Assembly: GCA_964446585.1 (NCBI GenBank)
Contig: CAYUPI010000022.1
Span: forward strand, 1 to 64,000
Direction: 5' to 3'
DNA length: 64,000 nt
Origin: CAYUPI01 sp964446585
GTDB lineage: Bacteria; Verrucomicrobiota; Verrucomicrobiia; Limisphaerales; UBA8199
The notes below the pieces were generated by a model. That model searched no databases. It saw nothing but the letters and a program-made list of their open reading frames with translations, and was not told the origin of the DNA. A program made the position numbers and the translations under genes. This document shows, piece by piece, positions 10,923 to 20,300 of the stretch (position 1 is its first letter; every line of letters starts with the position of its first letter).

Positions 10923-12299
10923 ATGAAATCAACAGTCATTCCCACTAGCATTGCCGGACTCCTGCTTGCCTCCATTGCTCACGCGGGCGATGCACCATCG
11001 AAGGCCAACCAATATTGGCCGCAATGGCGGGGACCGTTGTCAACAGGAGTCGCGCCGTTAGCCGACCCGCCGCTCAGTTGGAGCGAGACCGAGCATGTGA
11101 AGTGGAAAGTGAATGTTTCCGGTTCGGGCGATGCCACGCCTGTTGTTTGGGCCGACCGCATATTCCTCCTGACCGCGATTCCCAATGGAAAGAAGGAGAG
11201 TGCGAAACCGCAGGATGCACCTTCTGGCCCGAGCGCGGCTGACGCCGCCCAGGGCGAGAGTGGACGGCCGCGTGGGCGCATGATGTCAGAAGCTCCAAAC
11301 GAGGTTTATCAGTTTTGCGTGTTGTGCCTCGACCGCAAGACCGGCAAAACACTCTGGCAGAAAGTCGCCCGTGAAGAAGTCCCGCACGAAGGACACCAGC
11401 AGAATAACACTTACGCCTCCGCCTCTGCGGTCACCGACGGCCAGCGCGTGTTTGCCTTTTTCGGCTCGCGCGGCCTGCACTGCTACGACTTCGACGGGAA
11501 TCTCCAATGGTCGAAGGACTTCGGCCACATGCGGACCAAAATGAGCTTCGGCGAAGGAGCATCACCGGCGCTGCATGGAGATACGCTAGTGGTCAATTGG
11601 GACCACGAAGGCGACGACTTTGTTGTCGCGCTGGACAAGAGGACAGGCAAAGAGTTGTGGCGCACGCCGCGCAACGAAGGCACCGGCTGGTCCACTCCAC
11701 TCGTGGTCGAACATGGTGACGAAGCGCAGGTCGTGGTGAACGCCACCGGCAAGGTGCGCAGTTACGATCTTGGTACCGGCAAGGAGCTCTGGAGCTGCGC
11801 CGGCCAGACCGTCAATGCCATTCCGACGCCCGTTGCGACCGCGGACACCGTTTATGTCACCAGCGGATTTCGTGGCCACGCGCTCTTTGCAATTGCTCTG
11901 GGTCGGACCGGCGACCTGACAGGTTCCGACGCCATTCGCTGGTCACATGACAAAAACACGCCGTACGTGCCTTCGCCCCTGCTGGCAGAAGATTGGCTCT
12001 ATGTCCTCGCCAACAACGACGCCAAACTCTCGTGTTTCGACTCGCGGACAGGCAAAGTCGAATTCGAAGCTGAACCTCTGCACGGCCTGTTCAGCATTTA
12101 TGCTTCGCCGGTCTCGGCGAAAGATCGCGTCTATGTCCTGGGCCGTGAAGGCGCCTGCGTGGTGCTGAAGAAGGGACCCAAGCTCGAAGTTCTTTCCACC
12201 AATAAAGTGGACGACAAGACCGATGCCTCGTTGGCGCTGGCGGGCAACGAAATCTTCATCCGCGGGCGCGCGCACCTTTACTGCATCGCCGATAAGTGA
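10923..12299 (+). CDS. secreted PQQ-like beta-propeller protein
   Basis: A protein of about 458 residues from the ATG at 10923. The open frame reaches to 10716, but the signal peptide (STVIPTSIAGLLLASIAHAG) fits the internal ATG. The rest is repeated blades with the PQQ-enzyme pattern (LDRKTGKTLWQK, LDKRTGKELWRT, YDLGTGKELWSC), the fold of BamB and quinoprotein dehydrogenases. No catalytic quinoprotein residues can be assigned, so it is probably a binding or scaffold protein. It is divergent from one sulfatase and lies just upstream of another (gap 16 bases). Confidence 0.87.
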   Translation: MKSTVIPTSIAGLLLASIAHAGDAPSKANQYWPQWRGPLSTGVAPLADPPLSWSETEHVKWKVNVSGSGDATPVVWADRIFLLTAIPNGKKESAKPQDAPSGPSAADAAQGESGRPRGRMMSEAPNEVYQFCVLCLDRKTGKTLWQKVAREEVPHEGHQQNNTYASASAVTDGQRVFAFFGSRGLHCYDFDGNLQWSKDFGHMRTKMSFGEGASPALHGDTLVVNWDHEGDDFVVALDKRTGKELWRTPRNEGTGWSTPLVVEHGDEAQVVVNATGKVRSYDLGTGKELWSCAGQTVNAIPTPVATADTVYVTSGFRGHALFAIALGRTGDLTGSDAIRWSHDKNTPYVPSPLLAEDWLYVLANNDAKLSCFDSRTGKVEFEAEPLHGLFSIYASPVSAKDRVYVLGREGACVVLKKGPKLEVLSTNKVDDKTDASLALAGNEIFIRGRAHLYCIADK

Positions 12300-12315
12300 T
12301 GAGCCGCCGCCTTCA

Positions 12316-13896
12316 ATGACGACGAAAATGGGCAATGACGGCGAAGCCCGTCTGTCGGGCAAATTCAGCTCCAGATTTTCGTTCGCGTTTCTCCTCGTTG
12401 GTTTGCTCCTGGCAAGCCCTCCATTCGCCCTGGACGCCGAGGCCCCACATCCGTTGCCCAACATCGTGATTATCCTGGCCGACGATCTTGGGTTTGGCGA
12501 CATCGGCTGCTACGGCGCTACCCGGCTGCGAACGCCTCACCTGGACCGCTTCTCTGAGCAAGGTCTCCGCTTCACAGATGCTCACTCTTCGTCCGCCACC
12601 TGCACGCCCTCGCGTTATGCCTTGCTGACCGGCCAATATCCGTGGCGCAAAAAAGGCACCGGCATCTTGCCGGGCGACGCTTCACTCATAATCGACCGAG
12701 GCCAGACCACCGTGCCGTCAATGCTCCGCAAAGCGGGCTACACGACGGGCGCAGTCGGCAAGTGGCACTTAGGATTGGGCAGCGGGAATATCGACTGGAA
12801 CGCGGAAATCAAACCAGGCCCTCGCGAGGTCGGATTCGATTATTCTTTTATTATTTCTGCGACAGGCGATCGCGTGCCCTGCGTGTATGTCGAGAACCAG
12901 CGCGTCGCCGGCCTGGACCCGAATGATCCACTCACTGTCAGCTATGAAAAAAAGATCGGCGCCGACCCGACAGGGCGCGAGCATCCCGAGCTGTTGAAAA
13001 TGGTCCCCAGCCACGGCCATGACATGACGATCGTCAATGGCATCAGCCGCATCGGTTACATGAGCGGCGGCCACTCGGCGCGGTGGGTGGATGAGGACAT
13101 GGCTGATGTGCTGACGCGCCACGCTGTTCAATTCATCGACCGAAATAAGGACAAGCCCTTCTTCCTTTACTTTGCGACCCACGATATTCATGTCCCGCGC
13201 GTCCCCCATCCGCGGTTTGCGGGCCAGAGCGGGCTCGGCCCGCGCGGCGATGTCATCGTCCAATTCGATTGGTGCGCCGGTGAAATCCTCGCCACTCTCG
13301 ATCGCCTGAAGCTCGCGCGGCAAACCATAGTGATCATCACCAGCGACAACGGTCCGGTCGTGGATGACGGCTACAAAGATCAGGCCGTTGAGAAACTGGA
13401 CGGTCATCGCCCGGCCGGACCTCTGCGCGGAGGAAAGTACAGCGCTTTTGAGGGCGGCACCCGCGTTCCGTTCATCGTCCACTGGCCGGGCCGGATCAAG
13501 CCGGGTGTCTCCGACGCGCTGATTTGCCAAATAGATTTCCTTGCTTCGTTCGCCTCGCTCACCGGACAGTCTCTGGCCGAGGGCGAGACACACGACAGCC
13601 TGAACATGTTGCCGGTGTTGCTTGGCGAATCGAAGTTCGGCCGCGCCGACCTGGTCGAGCAGGCCGGCGCTCTGTCGCTCAGAAGAGGTGCGCGCAAATT
13701 CATCGAGCCAAAATCGGGTCCCAAATTCTATGCCGCGACGAGCACTGAGTCGGGCTTGGATCCGAATGGACAGTTGTTTGATCTCGGATCGGATCTCGGC
13801 GAAACTAACAACTTGGCGTCACAACATCAGACGGACATGACCGATCTCCGAAACCAGTTGGAGCGTATTCGGGCCACCGAGCGCACTCGGCCGTAA
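12316..13896 (+). CDS. secreted sulfatase (CTPSR type)
   Basis: A type I sulfatase of about 526 residues. The start at 12316 is preferred because the frame upstream overlaps the end of the propeller gene; an ATG at 12328 is also possible. A hydrophobic signal (FAFLLVGLLLASPPFA) is followed by NIVIILADDLGFGDIGCYG and the formylglycine motif CTPSRYALLTG. The metal-binding VIITSDNGPV is present. It probably shares a transcript with the beta-propeller gene. The layout is that of arylsulfatase A-like enzymes used by marine and soil PVC bacteria on sulfated polysaccharides or steryl/aryl sulfates; the substrate cannot be read from sequence. Confidence 0.91.
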   Translation: MTTKMGNDGEARLSGKFSSRFSFAFLLVGLLLASPPFALDAEAPHPLPNIVIILADDLGFGDIGCYGATRLRTPHLDRFSEQGLRFTDAHSSSATCTPSRYALLTGQYPWRKKGTGILPGDASLIIDRGQTTVPSMLRKAGYTTGAVGKWHLGLGSGNIDWNAEIKPGPREVGFDYSFIISATGDRVPCVYVENQRVAGLDPNDPLTVSYEKKIGADPTGREHPELLKMVPSHGHDMTIVNGISRIGYMSGGHSARWVDEDMADVLTRHAVQFIDRNKDKPFFLYFATHDIHVPRVPHPRFAGQSGLGPRGDVIVQFDWCAGEILATLDRLKLARQTIVIITSDNGPVVDDGYKDQAVEKLDGHRPAGPLRGGKYSAFEGGTRVPFIVHWPGRIKPGVSDALICQIDFLASFASLTGQSLAEGETHDSLNMLPVLLGESKFGRADLVEQAGALSLRRGARKFIEPKSGPKFYAATSTESGLDPNGQLFDLGSDLGETNNLASQHQTDMTDLRNQLERIRATERTRP

Positions 13897-14058
13897 TACT
13901 TCCCTTGAGGGTCGCTTCCTAAGTGCGGCGCCGCTCTACACAGGGGATGGACAAAGGCAGCACATTCCAGCAACATCAATCGTGTGTTCGGACTGAGTTC
14001 TTGGTGGCCCGAACAATAGAGCCCAATCGCAAGCATCAACATGCATCGCTAATAATTT

Positions 14059-15024
14059 ATGAGCACTCCACTCACCCGCCGTCGCTTTCTCGCCCAAGCC
14101 GGCACCGTCTCTGCTGTCGCATTGCTGTCAGGTGTCCCGGACTCCTCCGCCGCGTTTCGCGGACGAATTCGCAAGGCGAAGATTGTCGGTGAAGTCACCG
14201 AGGCTGTTCTGAAGCCATTGAAAGATGCGGGTTTCGATGGAGTTGAGACGACGTTTATCGGCTCGGAGGAGGACGGCGTCAAAGGGCGCGCGACGGCCGA
14301 AAAGCTTGGCATGAGAGTGCATTCGGTGCTGCGCGGCTGGATGGAATTCAACAGCGATGAACCCCAAAAAGTCGAGGCCTCGCTGGAAAAAACGCGCCAG
14401 GCGCTCCGGGCCGCCAAAGGTTACGGCGCCGACGCCATTTTGCTCGTGCCCTGCCGCGTCAGTGGCATGCCGATGCCGGAACCATGGGAATTCGACGTCG
14501 CTTTCGATGAAAGAACCGGCCACGTCACTCGCGTGGTCGCCGGGGACAATGCACGGTTCGAGGCTTACATCAAGGCTCAGAACCACGCGACCGACACCTC
14601 ACACGCCGCGGTCGAAAAGATGATTCCGCTGGCCGAAGAACTGAAAGTGATCATCGCGCTCGAAAACGTGTGGAACAACCTGTGGGTGAAAGCGGAATTG
14701 TTCCGCCACTTCGTCGCTTCGTTCGCGAATCCCTGGGTTAAGGCTTACTTCGACATCGGCAATCACGTGAAATACTCGCCGCCGCAACACTGGGTTGAGA
14801 CGTTGGGGCCGCTCATCGTGAAATTGCATGTGAAGGACTTTAAGCTTAATCCGGATGGTCATGGGGGGAAATTCGTCCATCCGCGGGACGGGAGCATTGA
14901 CTGGCCGGCCGTACGCCGCGCGCTCGACCACGTCGGCTACGACGGCTGGGCCACGATCGAGGACGATGGTCTCCCGCTGGCCGAATTCTGCCGCCGCTTC
15001 GATCTGATCGAGGCTGGAAAGTAG
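14059..15024 (+). CDS. Tat-exported sugar phosphate isomerase/epimerase-like TIM barrel
   Basis: A 321-residue protein of the xylose isomerase-like TIM barrel superfamily (AP endonuclease 2 fold). A Tat signal (TRRRFLAQAG) opens it, so it should fold in the cytoplasm and then be exported. Metal-ligand stretches are visible: IALENVWNN (Glu), AYFDIGNHVKY (Asp, His), KLHVKDFK (His, Asp) and WATIEDDG (Glu). It is followed after 36 bases by a Gfo/Idh/MocA oxidoreductase that is also Tat-exported; such pairs are common in sugar-acid and polyol catabolism clusters of PVC bacteria. Confidence 0.85.
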   Translation: MSTPLTRRRFLAQAGTVSAVALLSGVPDSSAAFRGRIRKAKIVGEVTEAVLKPLKDAGFDGVETTFIGSEEDGVKGRATAEKLGMRVHSVLRGWMEFNSDEPQKVEASLEKTRQALRAAKGYGADAILLVPCRVSGMPMPEPWEFDVAFDERTGHVTRVVAGDNARFEAYIKAQNHATDTSHAAVEKMIPLAEELKVIIALENVWNNLWVKAELFRHFVASFANPWVKAYFDIGNHVKYSPPQHWVETLGPLIVKLHVKDFKLNPDGHGGKFVHPRDGSIDWPAVRRALDHVGYDGWATIEDDGLPLAEFCRRFDLIEAGK

Positions 15025-15060
15025 CCCCGACAACTCGGCCTCTCATAGCCACGCCGAATT

Positions 15061-16398
15061 GTGCATTCCAGCCGCCTCACCCGTCGCCAATTCACGCGGA
15101 CGTTGCTGACTGCGGCGGGCACGATCACCGCCGGGCCGGTGTTGCTTCGTGGACAGAATTTAAACAACAAACTTAACATCGCCATCATCGGCGCGGGCGG
15201 CCGCGGCGCGGGCAATCTCCAATCGGTGACTTCGGAAAACATCGTCGCTCTGTGCGACGTCAACGCAAAGAACCTCGCCGCTGCCGCCGCGAAGCATTCG
15301 GGCGCCCAACAGTTCGCCGACTTCCGGCGGCTGTTCGAGCGGGCGCGCGATTTCGACGCGGTGGCCGTGAGCACTTGCGAGCACACCCATGCCTTCGCCA
15401 CGATGCTCGCGCTGCAACACGGCAAGCACGTCTATTGCGAGAAGCCGCTGACTCACAACATTTGGGAGGCGCGCCGCATCCGCGAAACAGCCGCCAGGGC
15501 GAAAGTGGCGACGCAAATGGGCATTCAGATACACGCCACCGAGAACTACCGGCGTGTAGTCGAACTCGTGCAAAGCGGCGCCATCGGCGCTGTGCACGAG
15601 GTTCATGTCTGGGTGTCGCGCGCCTGGGGCTGGCAGAGCGAAGAGCAAGCAAAGAGCAACCATGACATCGTCTGGGTCACTGAGCGCCCGAAGGAAACGC
15701 AGCCCGTGCCTGAGGGCCTGGACTGGGACCTCTGGCTCGGCCCTGCGCCCGAGCGGCCTTTTCATTCCGTCTATTTTCCCGGCCCGAAATGGTATCGGTG
15801 GTGGGACTTCGGCAACGGCACCATGAGCGACCTGGGCAGCCACTGGAATGACCTGCCCTTCTGGGCGCTCAAACTGCAAGCGCCGCTCACCGTCGAGGCG
15901 AGCGGTCCGCCGCCCCATCCCGAGATCGCGCCTGCCTCAATGAGCGCCACCTACGAGTACGGCCCGCGCGGCGAATTGCCGCCGCTCAAACTCACGTGGC
16001 ACCAGGGCGAAAACAAACCAGAGATTTGGAAAGCCGGCGGCATCCCGCAGTGGGGGGACGGTTGTCTATTCATCGGCAGCAAAGGAATGGTGCTCGCCGA
16101 TTACGGCAAGCATGCTCTGTTGCCAGAAAAGGACTTCGCCGGGTTCGAACGGCCCGCGCAGACCATTCCGCGCTCGCCCGGTCATCACGCCGAGTGGCTC
16201 GAGGCCTGCAAGACTGGAAAATCGCCCAGCGCAAACTTCGAGTATGCCGGTTGGCTCACCGAAGCCAATCACCTGGGGAATGTGGCCTTCCGCACTGGTA
16301 AGAAGCTCGAGTGGAATTCTGCTCGTCTGACAGCAGTCAACGCACCCCAGGCAGACAAATTCATCCGCCGCCACTATCGCAACGGTTGGTTGCTGTAG
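15061..16398 (+). CDS. Tat-exported Gfo/Idh/MocA-family oxidoreductase
   Basis: A 445-residue NAD(P)-dependent oxidoreductase with GTG start. A Tat signal (TRRQFTRTLL) precedes the Rossmann domain with IAIIGAGGRGAGN and the family motif EKPLTHN (catalytic Lys of EKP). The C-terminal alpha/beta domain has the secreted-type WDLWLGPAPERPF and LGSHWNDLPFW segments seen in glycosidase-like or dehydrogenase members of PVC bacteria. It likely works with the upstream TIM-barrel protein and the nearby sulfatases on exported sugars. Because export is by Tat, the cofactor is probably bound before transport, as in glucose-fructose oxidoreductase. Confidence 0.9.
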   Translation: MHSSRLTRRQFTRTLLTAAGTITAGPVLLRGQNLNNKLNIAIIGAGGRGAGNLQSVTSENIVALCDVNAKNLAAAAAKHSGAQQFADFRRLFERARDFDAVAVSTCEHTHAFATMLALQHGKHVYCEKPLTHNIWEARRIRETAARAKVATQMGIQIHATENYRRVVELVQSGAIGAVHEVHVWVSRAWGWQSEEQAKSNHDIVWVTERPKETQPVPEGLDWDLWLGPAPERPFHSVYFPGPKWYRWWDFGNGTMSDLGSHWNDLPFWALKLQAPLTVEASGPPPHPEIAPASMSATYEYGPRGELPPLKLTWHQGENKPEIWKAGGIPQWGDGCLFIGSKGMVLADYGKHALLPEKDFAGFERPAQTIPRSPGHHAEWLEACKTGKSPSANFEYAGWLTEANHLGNVAFRTGKKLEWNSARLTAVNAPQADKFIRRHYRNGWLL

Positions 16399-16434
16399 CG
16401 CAACAATCCTGCAGCGACAGAGCTCTCGCCCGAC

Positions 16435-18102
16435 TTATTCGGCCACTTTTTCCTTGGGTTTAACTTGTTTGTTATCCTTGCCTGCGACCTTTTCCGGCCA
16501 GGCCTGGGCGGCGAATTCTTCCTCATGCTTCGTCCAGGCCGTTGAAAGCTCTTTGACCTTCGAGGGATACTTGGCAGCAAGGTTCCTGGCTTCGGACCGA
16601 TCGTACGTCAGGTCGTAAAGCTCCCAGGACCGGTCATGGTCGGCCACGAGTTTCCATTGGCCGATGCGGATGGCGCGATTGCCGTCGTGATACCACCAGA
16701 AATATTCGTGAGGGACCGTTCGGTCCTGCGCCAAGGCCGGCACAAGACTCCTGCCAGGTGGCGGCACAGGCGGCGCCGGGCCGACAACAACCGGCAGCCA
16801 CTTGCCGCCGGCCAAATCGAGGATAGTCGGCGCCAAATCAATAATGTGGCCTGGCGTGTGACGCCATTGGCCGCGCGCGGAGATGCCTCGCGGCCAGTGA
16901 ACGATGAGCGGCGTCGAAATGCCTCCTTCATGGACCCAGGATTTATGCATCCGAAACGGCGTGTTGGCAGCGCTGCCCCAATCAGGGCCGAGGCAGAGGA
17001 AAGATTTTGCCGAGCCAGGCGAAGCCGCCTGGTCGTGACGGTCGCCCCTGATGAGGTGATCGGCGCTGCCTCCGTTGTCCGAGAGGAAAAAGATCACCGT
17101 GTTGTCGAATGCGCCCATTTTCTTGAGCTGATCGAGCACGCGGCCGATCTCGAGGTCCATGCGATGGATCATGGCCGCATAGATGGCCATTTTGGACGGC
17201 TGAAACTGCCGTTGTTCGGCGGTTAGCGAGTTCCACGGGCGGGTATATGCGACTTCCCCGCGTCCGATCTGACGGACCAAGTCCGCTTCGGGCGCGTTCC
17301 AATGAGGAACGATGTCAGAGTCGGCCAGTGCTATGAGCGGGCAGTTGACGAGGCCGAGTTTCTTCATGCGCTCGTAGCGTTCCTGCCGCAAGACATCCCA
17401 GCCCGCACGGTAACGGTCCTGATACTTGGCGATGTCTTCAGGCAGCGCATGTAACGGGAAATGGGGCGAAGTGAAAGCCAGGTAAAGGAAGAAGGGCTGC
17501 TGTCCGTGCATAGCTGCGTGCTCGACCAGCAAGTCAATCGCGTGTTGGGCGATGGCAGTCGTTGCATAGAAACCGCTGTCGGGCTTTACCGCGGGGAGCG
17601 GCTGATCGTCGAGTGAATGCTGCGTCGGGTTGAAATAACGATCCTGATCGTAAACCACGTAGGAGCGATCGAAACCTCCTGCCAGCACTTTGCCATCCAC
17701 GTGCCATTTGCCCGAATGATACGAGCGATAGCCCAGCGGGTGGAGAAACTCGGGCAATAGCCGCGCCCAGGCTGGACGCGCTGTGCCACCTCCTCCTCCC
17801 AGGCCGGGCAATTCATCTCGCCGAACTTGCTGGGCGTAATAGCCGGTCAGAATCGATGCTCTCGAGGGCCAGCAGCGGGCAGTATTGTAAAATTGGGTGA
17901 ACCGCAGGCCGCCCGCGGCCAGTTTGTCTATGTTAGGAGTCTCAATTTCACTGCCGTAACAGCGCGCGTCCGAGTATCCCATGTCATCTGCCAGGATGAT
18001 CAGGATGTTAGGCTTGCGTGGCGTCGGCGCATTCGCGGCATCGGCCGGGAGTATCAGAAAGGCGGCGAGGCCCAGGAGAACTGCGAAGAGCGAAAAACGC
18101 AT
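16435..18102 (-). CDS. secreted sulfatase (CWPSR type)
   Basis: A 555-residue type I sulfatase. A clean signal peptide (FAVLLGLAAFLILPADAANA) is followed by NILIILADDMGYSDARCYG and the formylglycine motif CWPSRASILTG. The metal site IFFLSDNGGSADH is intact. The C-terminal region has the arylsulfatase A-like WELYDL and DRSEARNL segment, then a basic tail. It faces the Gfo/Idh/MocA gene tail to tail, with 36 bases between. With the two other sulfatases it makes three Cys-type sulfatases in 9 kb; no formylglycine-generating enzyme or anSME is in the window. Confidence 0.92.
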   Translation of the reverse strand: MRFSLFAVLLGLAAFLILPADAANAPTPRKPNILIILADDMGYSDARCYGSEIETPNIDKLAAGGLRFTQFYNTARCWPSRASILTGYYAQQVRRDELPGLGGGGGTARPAWARLLPEFLHPLGYRSYHSGKWHVDGKVLAGGFDRSYVVYDQDRYFNPTQHSLDDQPLPAVKPDSGFYATTAIAQHAIDLLVEHAAMHGQQPFFLYLAFTSPHFPLHALPEDIAKYQDRYRAGWDVLRQERYERMKKLGLVNCPLIALADSDIVPHWNAPEADLVRQIGRGEVAYTRPWNSLTAEQRQFQPSKMAIYAAMIHRMDLEIGRVLDQLKKMGAFDNTVIFFLSDNGGSADHLIRGDRHDQAASPGSAKSFLCLGPDWGSAANTPFRMHKSWVHEGGISTPLIVHWPRGISARGQWRHTPGHIIDLAPTILDLAGGKWLPVVVGPAPPVPPPGRSLVPALAQDRTVPHEYFWWYHDGNRAIRIGQWKLVADHDRSWELYDLTYDRSEARNLAAKYPSKVKELSTAWTKHEEEFAAQAWPEKVAGKDNKQVKPKEKVAE

Positions 18103-18112
18103 GGCCAGTATC

Positions 18113-19369
18113 TTACGGAAACAGTCCTCGGATCCGTTTAGCTTCCTGGACGCGCTTGATGCCCAGGCTGAGAGCGGCCATGCGCATCGGCAATTTCTGT
18201 TTTCGGGCCAACGTGACGATTTGCGTGTAGGCCGTTTCCAGAATGCGGAAGAGTTTGTCCACGACTTCGGTTTCGCCCCAGAAGAAACTTTGCAGGTCCT
18301 GAACCCATTCGAAATAGGACACTACCACGCCGCCGGCGTTGCACAGCACATCGGGCAGCACGAAAATGTCCGGGCGCTGCTTGATGATCTCGTCAGCCTC
18401 GGGCGTCGTCGGGCCGTTCGCCGCTTCGGCCAAAATACGGCACTGGATCTTGCCGGCGTTGGTTTCAGTTATCTGGCGCTCCAACGCCGCAGGCACCAGG
18501 ATATCGCAAGGCAGGACCAGCAATTGATCATTGGTGATCGGTTCCGACTCGGGAAAACCGACAACGGTCATTCGGGTAGCAGTGTACTTTTCGAGCTCCC
18601 AAAGATTAAGCCCGTTCGAGTTGTGGATGCCGCCCTGTACGTCGCTGACCGCAATGACCTTCACGCCGTAGCGGGCTAGTGAGAGGGCAGCGATGGACCC
18701 GACGTTGCCATAGCCCTGCACAACGGCGCTGGCTTTCGTCAGGTCGAGCCCGATCGTGTCGGAAGCGCGGTTGACGAGATAACCGACGCCGCGGCCGGTA
18801 GCTTCCCGGCGGCCCAGCGAGCCACCCAAACCGACCGGTTTCCCGGTGACAATACCCGGCACCGTGCAGCCCGCATGCACTGAATAGGTGTCCATGATCC
18901 ACGCCATCACCTGTTCGTTAGTGCCGAGGTCAGGGGCCATGACATCCACCTGCGGCCCGATGAACGGCATCATCTCTTGTGTGTAGCGGCGGGTGAGCCG
19001 CTCCAGTTCCGTCCGCGTCATTTTGGTCGGGTCACAGGAAATCCCGCCTTTGGCGCCGCCGTAAGGCAATCCGGTCAGCGCGCATTTCCAACTCATCCAC
19101 ATCGCCAGCGCGGCCACTTCGCCCAGCGTCACGTCCGGATGATAGCGCAAGCCGCCTTTGGTCGGACCCAGGGTCAGGTGATGCTGGACGCGATATCCGG
19201 TGAACACGCGAGTTGAGCCATTGTCGCAGTGAATGGGCAGCGCCACCGTCAGCGAGCGTTTCGGATACTTGACGCGGTCGCGCTCGGACTCATCCATCTG
19301 CAGGTAATCGGCGACGAGATCAAACTGTCGGCAGGCCATGTTGAAACTAGGATGGTCGTAGATTTCCAT
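18113..19369 (-). CDS. glutamate dehydrogenase (Glu/Leu/Phe/Val family)
   Basis: A 418-residue enzyme that interconverts glutamate and 2-oxoglutarate plus ammonia. The substrate-binding GLRYHPDV and catalytic-lysine region (PYGGAKGGI) are present, followed by the Rossmann domain with VVQGYGNVGSIAA. Length fits the hexameric small GDH. Coenzyme preference is not clear from sequence. The gene ends 10 bases from the start of the sulfatase gene on the same strand, but the two have no known link. Just upstream (19395-19416) is a short GAAGATG tandem repeat. Confidence 0.92.
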   Translation of the reverse strand: MEIYDHPSFNMACRQFDLVADYLQMDESERDRVKYPKRSLTVALPIHCDNGSTRVFTGYRVQHHLTLGPTKGGLRYHPDVTLGEVAALAMWMSWKCALTGLPYGGAKGGISCDPTKMTRTELERLTRRYTQEMMPFIGPQVDVMAPDLGTNEQVMAWIMDTYSVHAGCTVPGIVTGKPVGLGGSLGRREATGRGVGYLVNRASDTIGLDLTKASAVVQGYGNVGSIAALSLARYGVKVIAVSDVQGGIHNSNGLNLWELEKYTATRMTVVGFPESEPITNDQLLVLPCDILVPAALERQITETNAGKIQCRILAEAANGPTTPEADEIIKQRPDIFVLPDVLCNAGGVVVSYFEWVQDLQSFFWGETEVVDKLFRILETAYTQIVTLARKQKLPMRMAALSLGIKRVQEAKRIRGLFP

Positions 19370-19472
19370 GACTCAAGAATAGGCGGCGGAAAATGAAGAT
19401 GGAAGATGGAAGATGGCTCCCGCCCTCTAAGCCCTTTCCGCTTCGCGCCAGGTATGCCAAACTGATCTGTGG

Positions 19473-20294
19473 ATGGCGGAAACGCTGCTCGTCAACGAAA
19501 TCTATTTGAGTCTGCAAGGGGAGAGCACCTTCGCGGGACTGCCCTGCATTTTCATTCGGCTGACGGCCTGCAATTTGCGCTGTTCGTATTGCGACACCGC
19601 GTATGCTTTCACAGAAGGTGAAAAGAAATCTGTGGCGGAGGTGCGGGCAGAAGTGTACCGGCTGGCGAAACGGTTCAGCCACGCTGCTCGCGCAGGAGCC
19701 AGCGCTACCAGTCTTGCTTCAAATAGCCCACGCGCGGCAGGCACTTCGCGCTCAAACAATGATTCTTTAGATATCGGCAGGCACCGTTTGCCGCTGGTGG
19801 AACTGACAGGGGGCGAACCGCTGCTCCAAAAGTCATCGCTGCCCCTTATGAAGGCGTTATGTGATGACGGGTTCACGGTCTTGCTCGAGACCAGTGGCGC
19901 TCTGGACATCGCGCCGGTGGACGCGCGCGTGCGGCGCATCATGGATCTCAAATGTCCAAGCAGCGGCGAGAGCGCCCGCAATCGCTGGGAGAATCTCCCG
20001 CACCTGAAGTGCATCGACGAAATCAAATTCGTGATCGGCACGCGCGAGGATTATGACTGGGCGAAGCAAATGATCACCGCGCACTCATTGGCGGCGATTT
20101 GTCCGCTGCTGGTTTCCTGGGTCCATCCGTTGGCGCCGGAGCAGCAGGATTCTTCGCTGAAAAAGGTCCCGGCTGGACAAACTGCCATCTCGCGACAGGA
20201 ACTGGCGGAGCAGATTATTGCCGATGCGTTGCCCGTTCGTTTCCAGGTGCAGTTGCACAAGGTGATCTGGGCGCCGGAACAACGCGGCGTTTGA
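19473..20294 (+). CDS. queE: 7-carboxy-7-deazaguanine synthase (QueE), with an insert
   Basis: A radical SAM enzyme of queuosine biosynthesis that contracts carboxytetrahydropterin to 7-carboxy-7-deazaguanine. The family start NEIYLSLQGES and the cluster motif Cys33-x3-Cys37-x2-Cys40 (CNLRCSYC) are present, as is the SAM-binding VELTGGEPLLQ. Between about residues 68 and 105 lies a Ser/Ala-rich segment (from SHAARAGAS to DIGRHRL) that normal QueE proteins lack; it raises the length to 273, against about 210-230. It lies in the cap region before the TGGEP strand. No other queuosine gene is in the window. Confidence 0.9.
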   Translation: MAETLLVNEIYLSLQGESTFAGLPCIFIRLTACNLRCSYCDTAYAFTEGEKKSVAEVRAEVYRLAKRFSHAARAGASATSLASNSPRAAGTSRSNNDSLDIGRHRLPLVELTGGEPLLQKSSLPLMKALCDDGFTVLLETSGALDIAPVDARVRRIMDLKCPSSGESARNRWENLPHLKCIDEIKFVIGTREDYDWAKQMITAHSLAAICPLLVSWVHPLAPEQQDSSLKKVPAGQTAISRQELAEQIIADALPVRFQVQLHKVIWAPEQRGV

Positions 20295-20300
20295 GATGGT

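Noticed and set aside
19395..19416. GAAGATG tandem triplet as a regulatory site
   Set aside because: It is a short low-complexity run with no partner site and is probably a decayed intergenic repeat.
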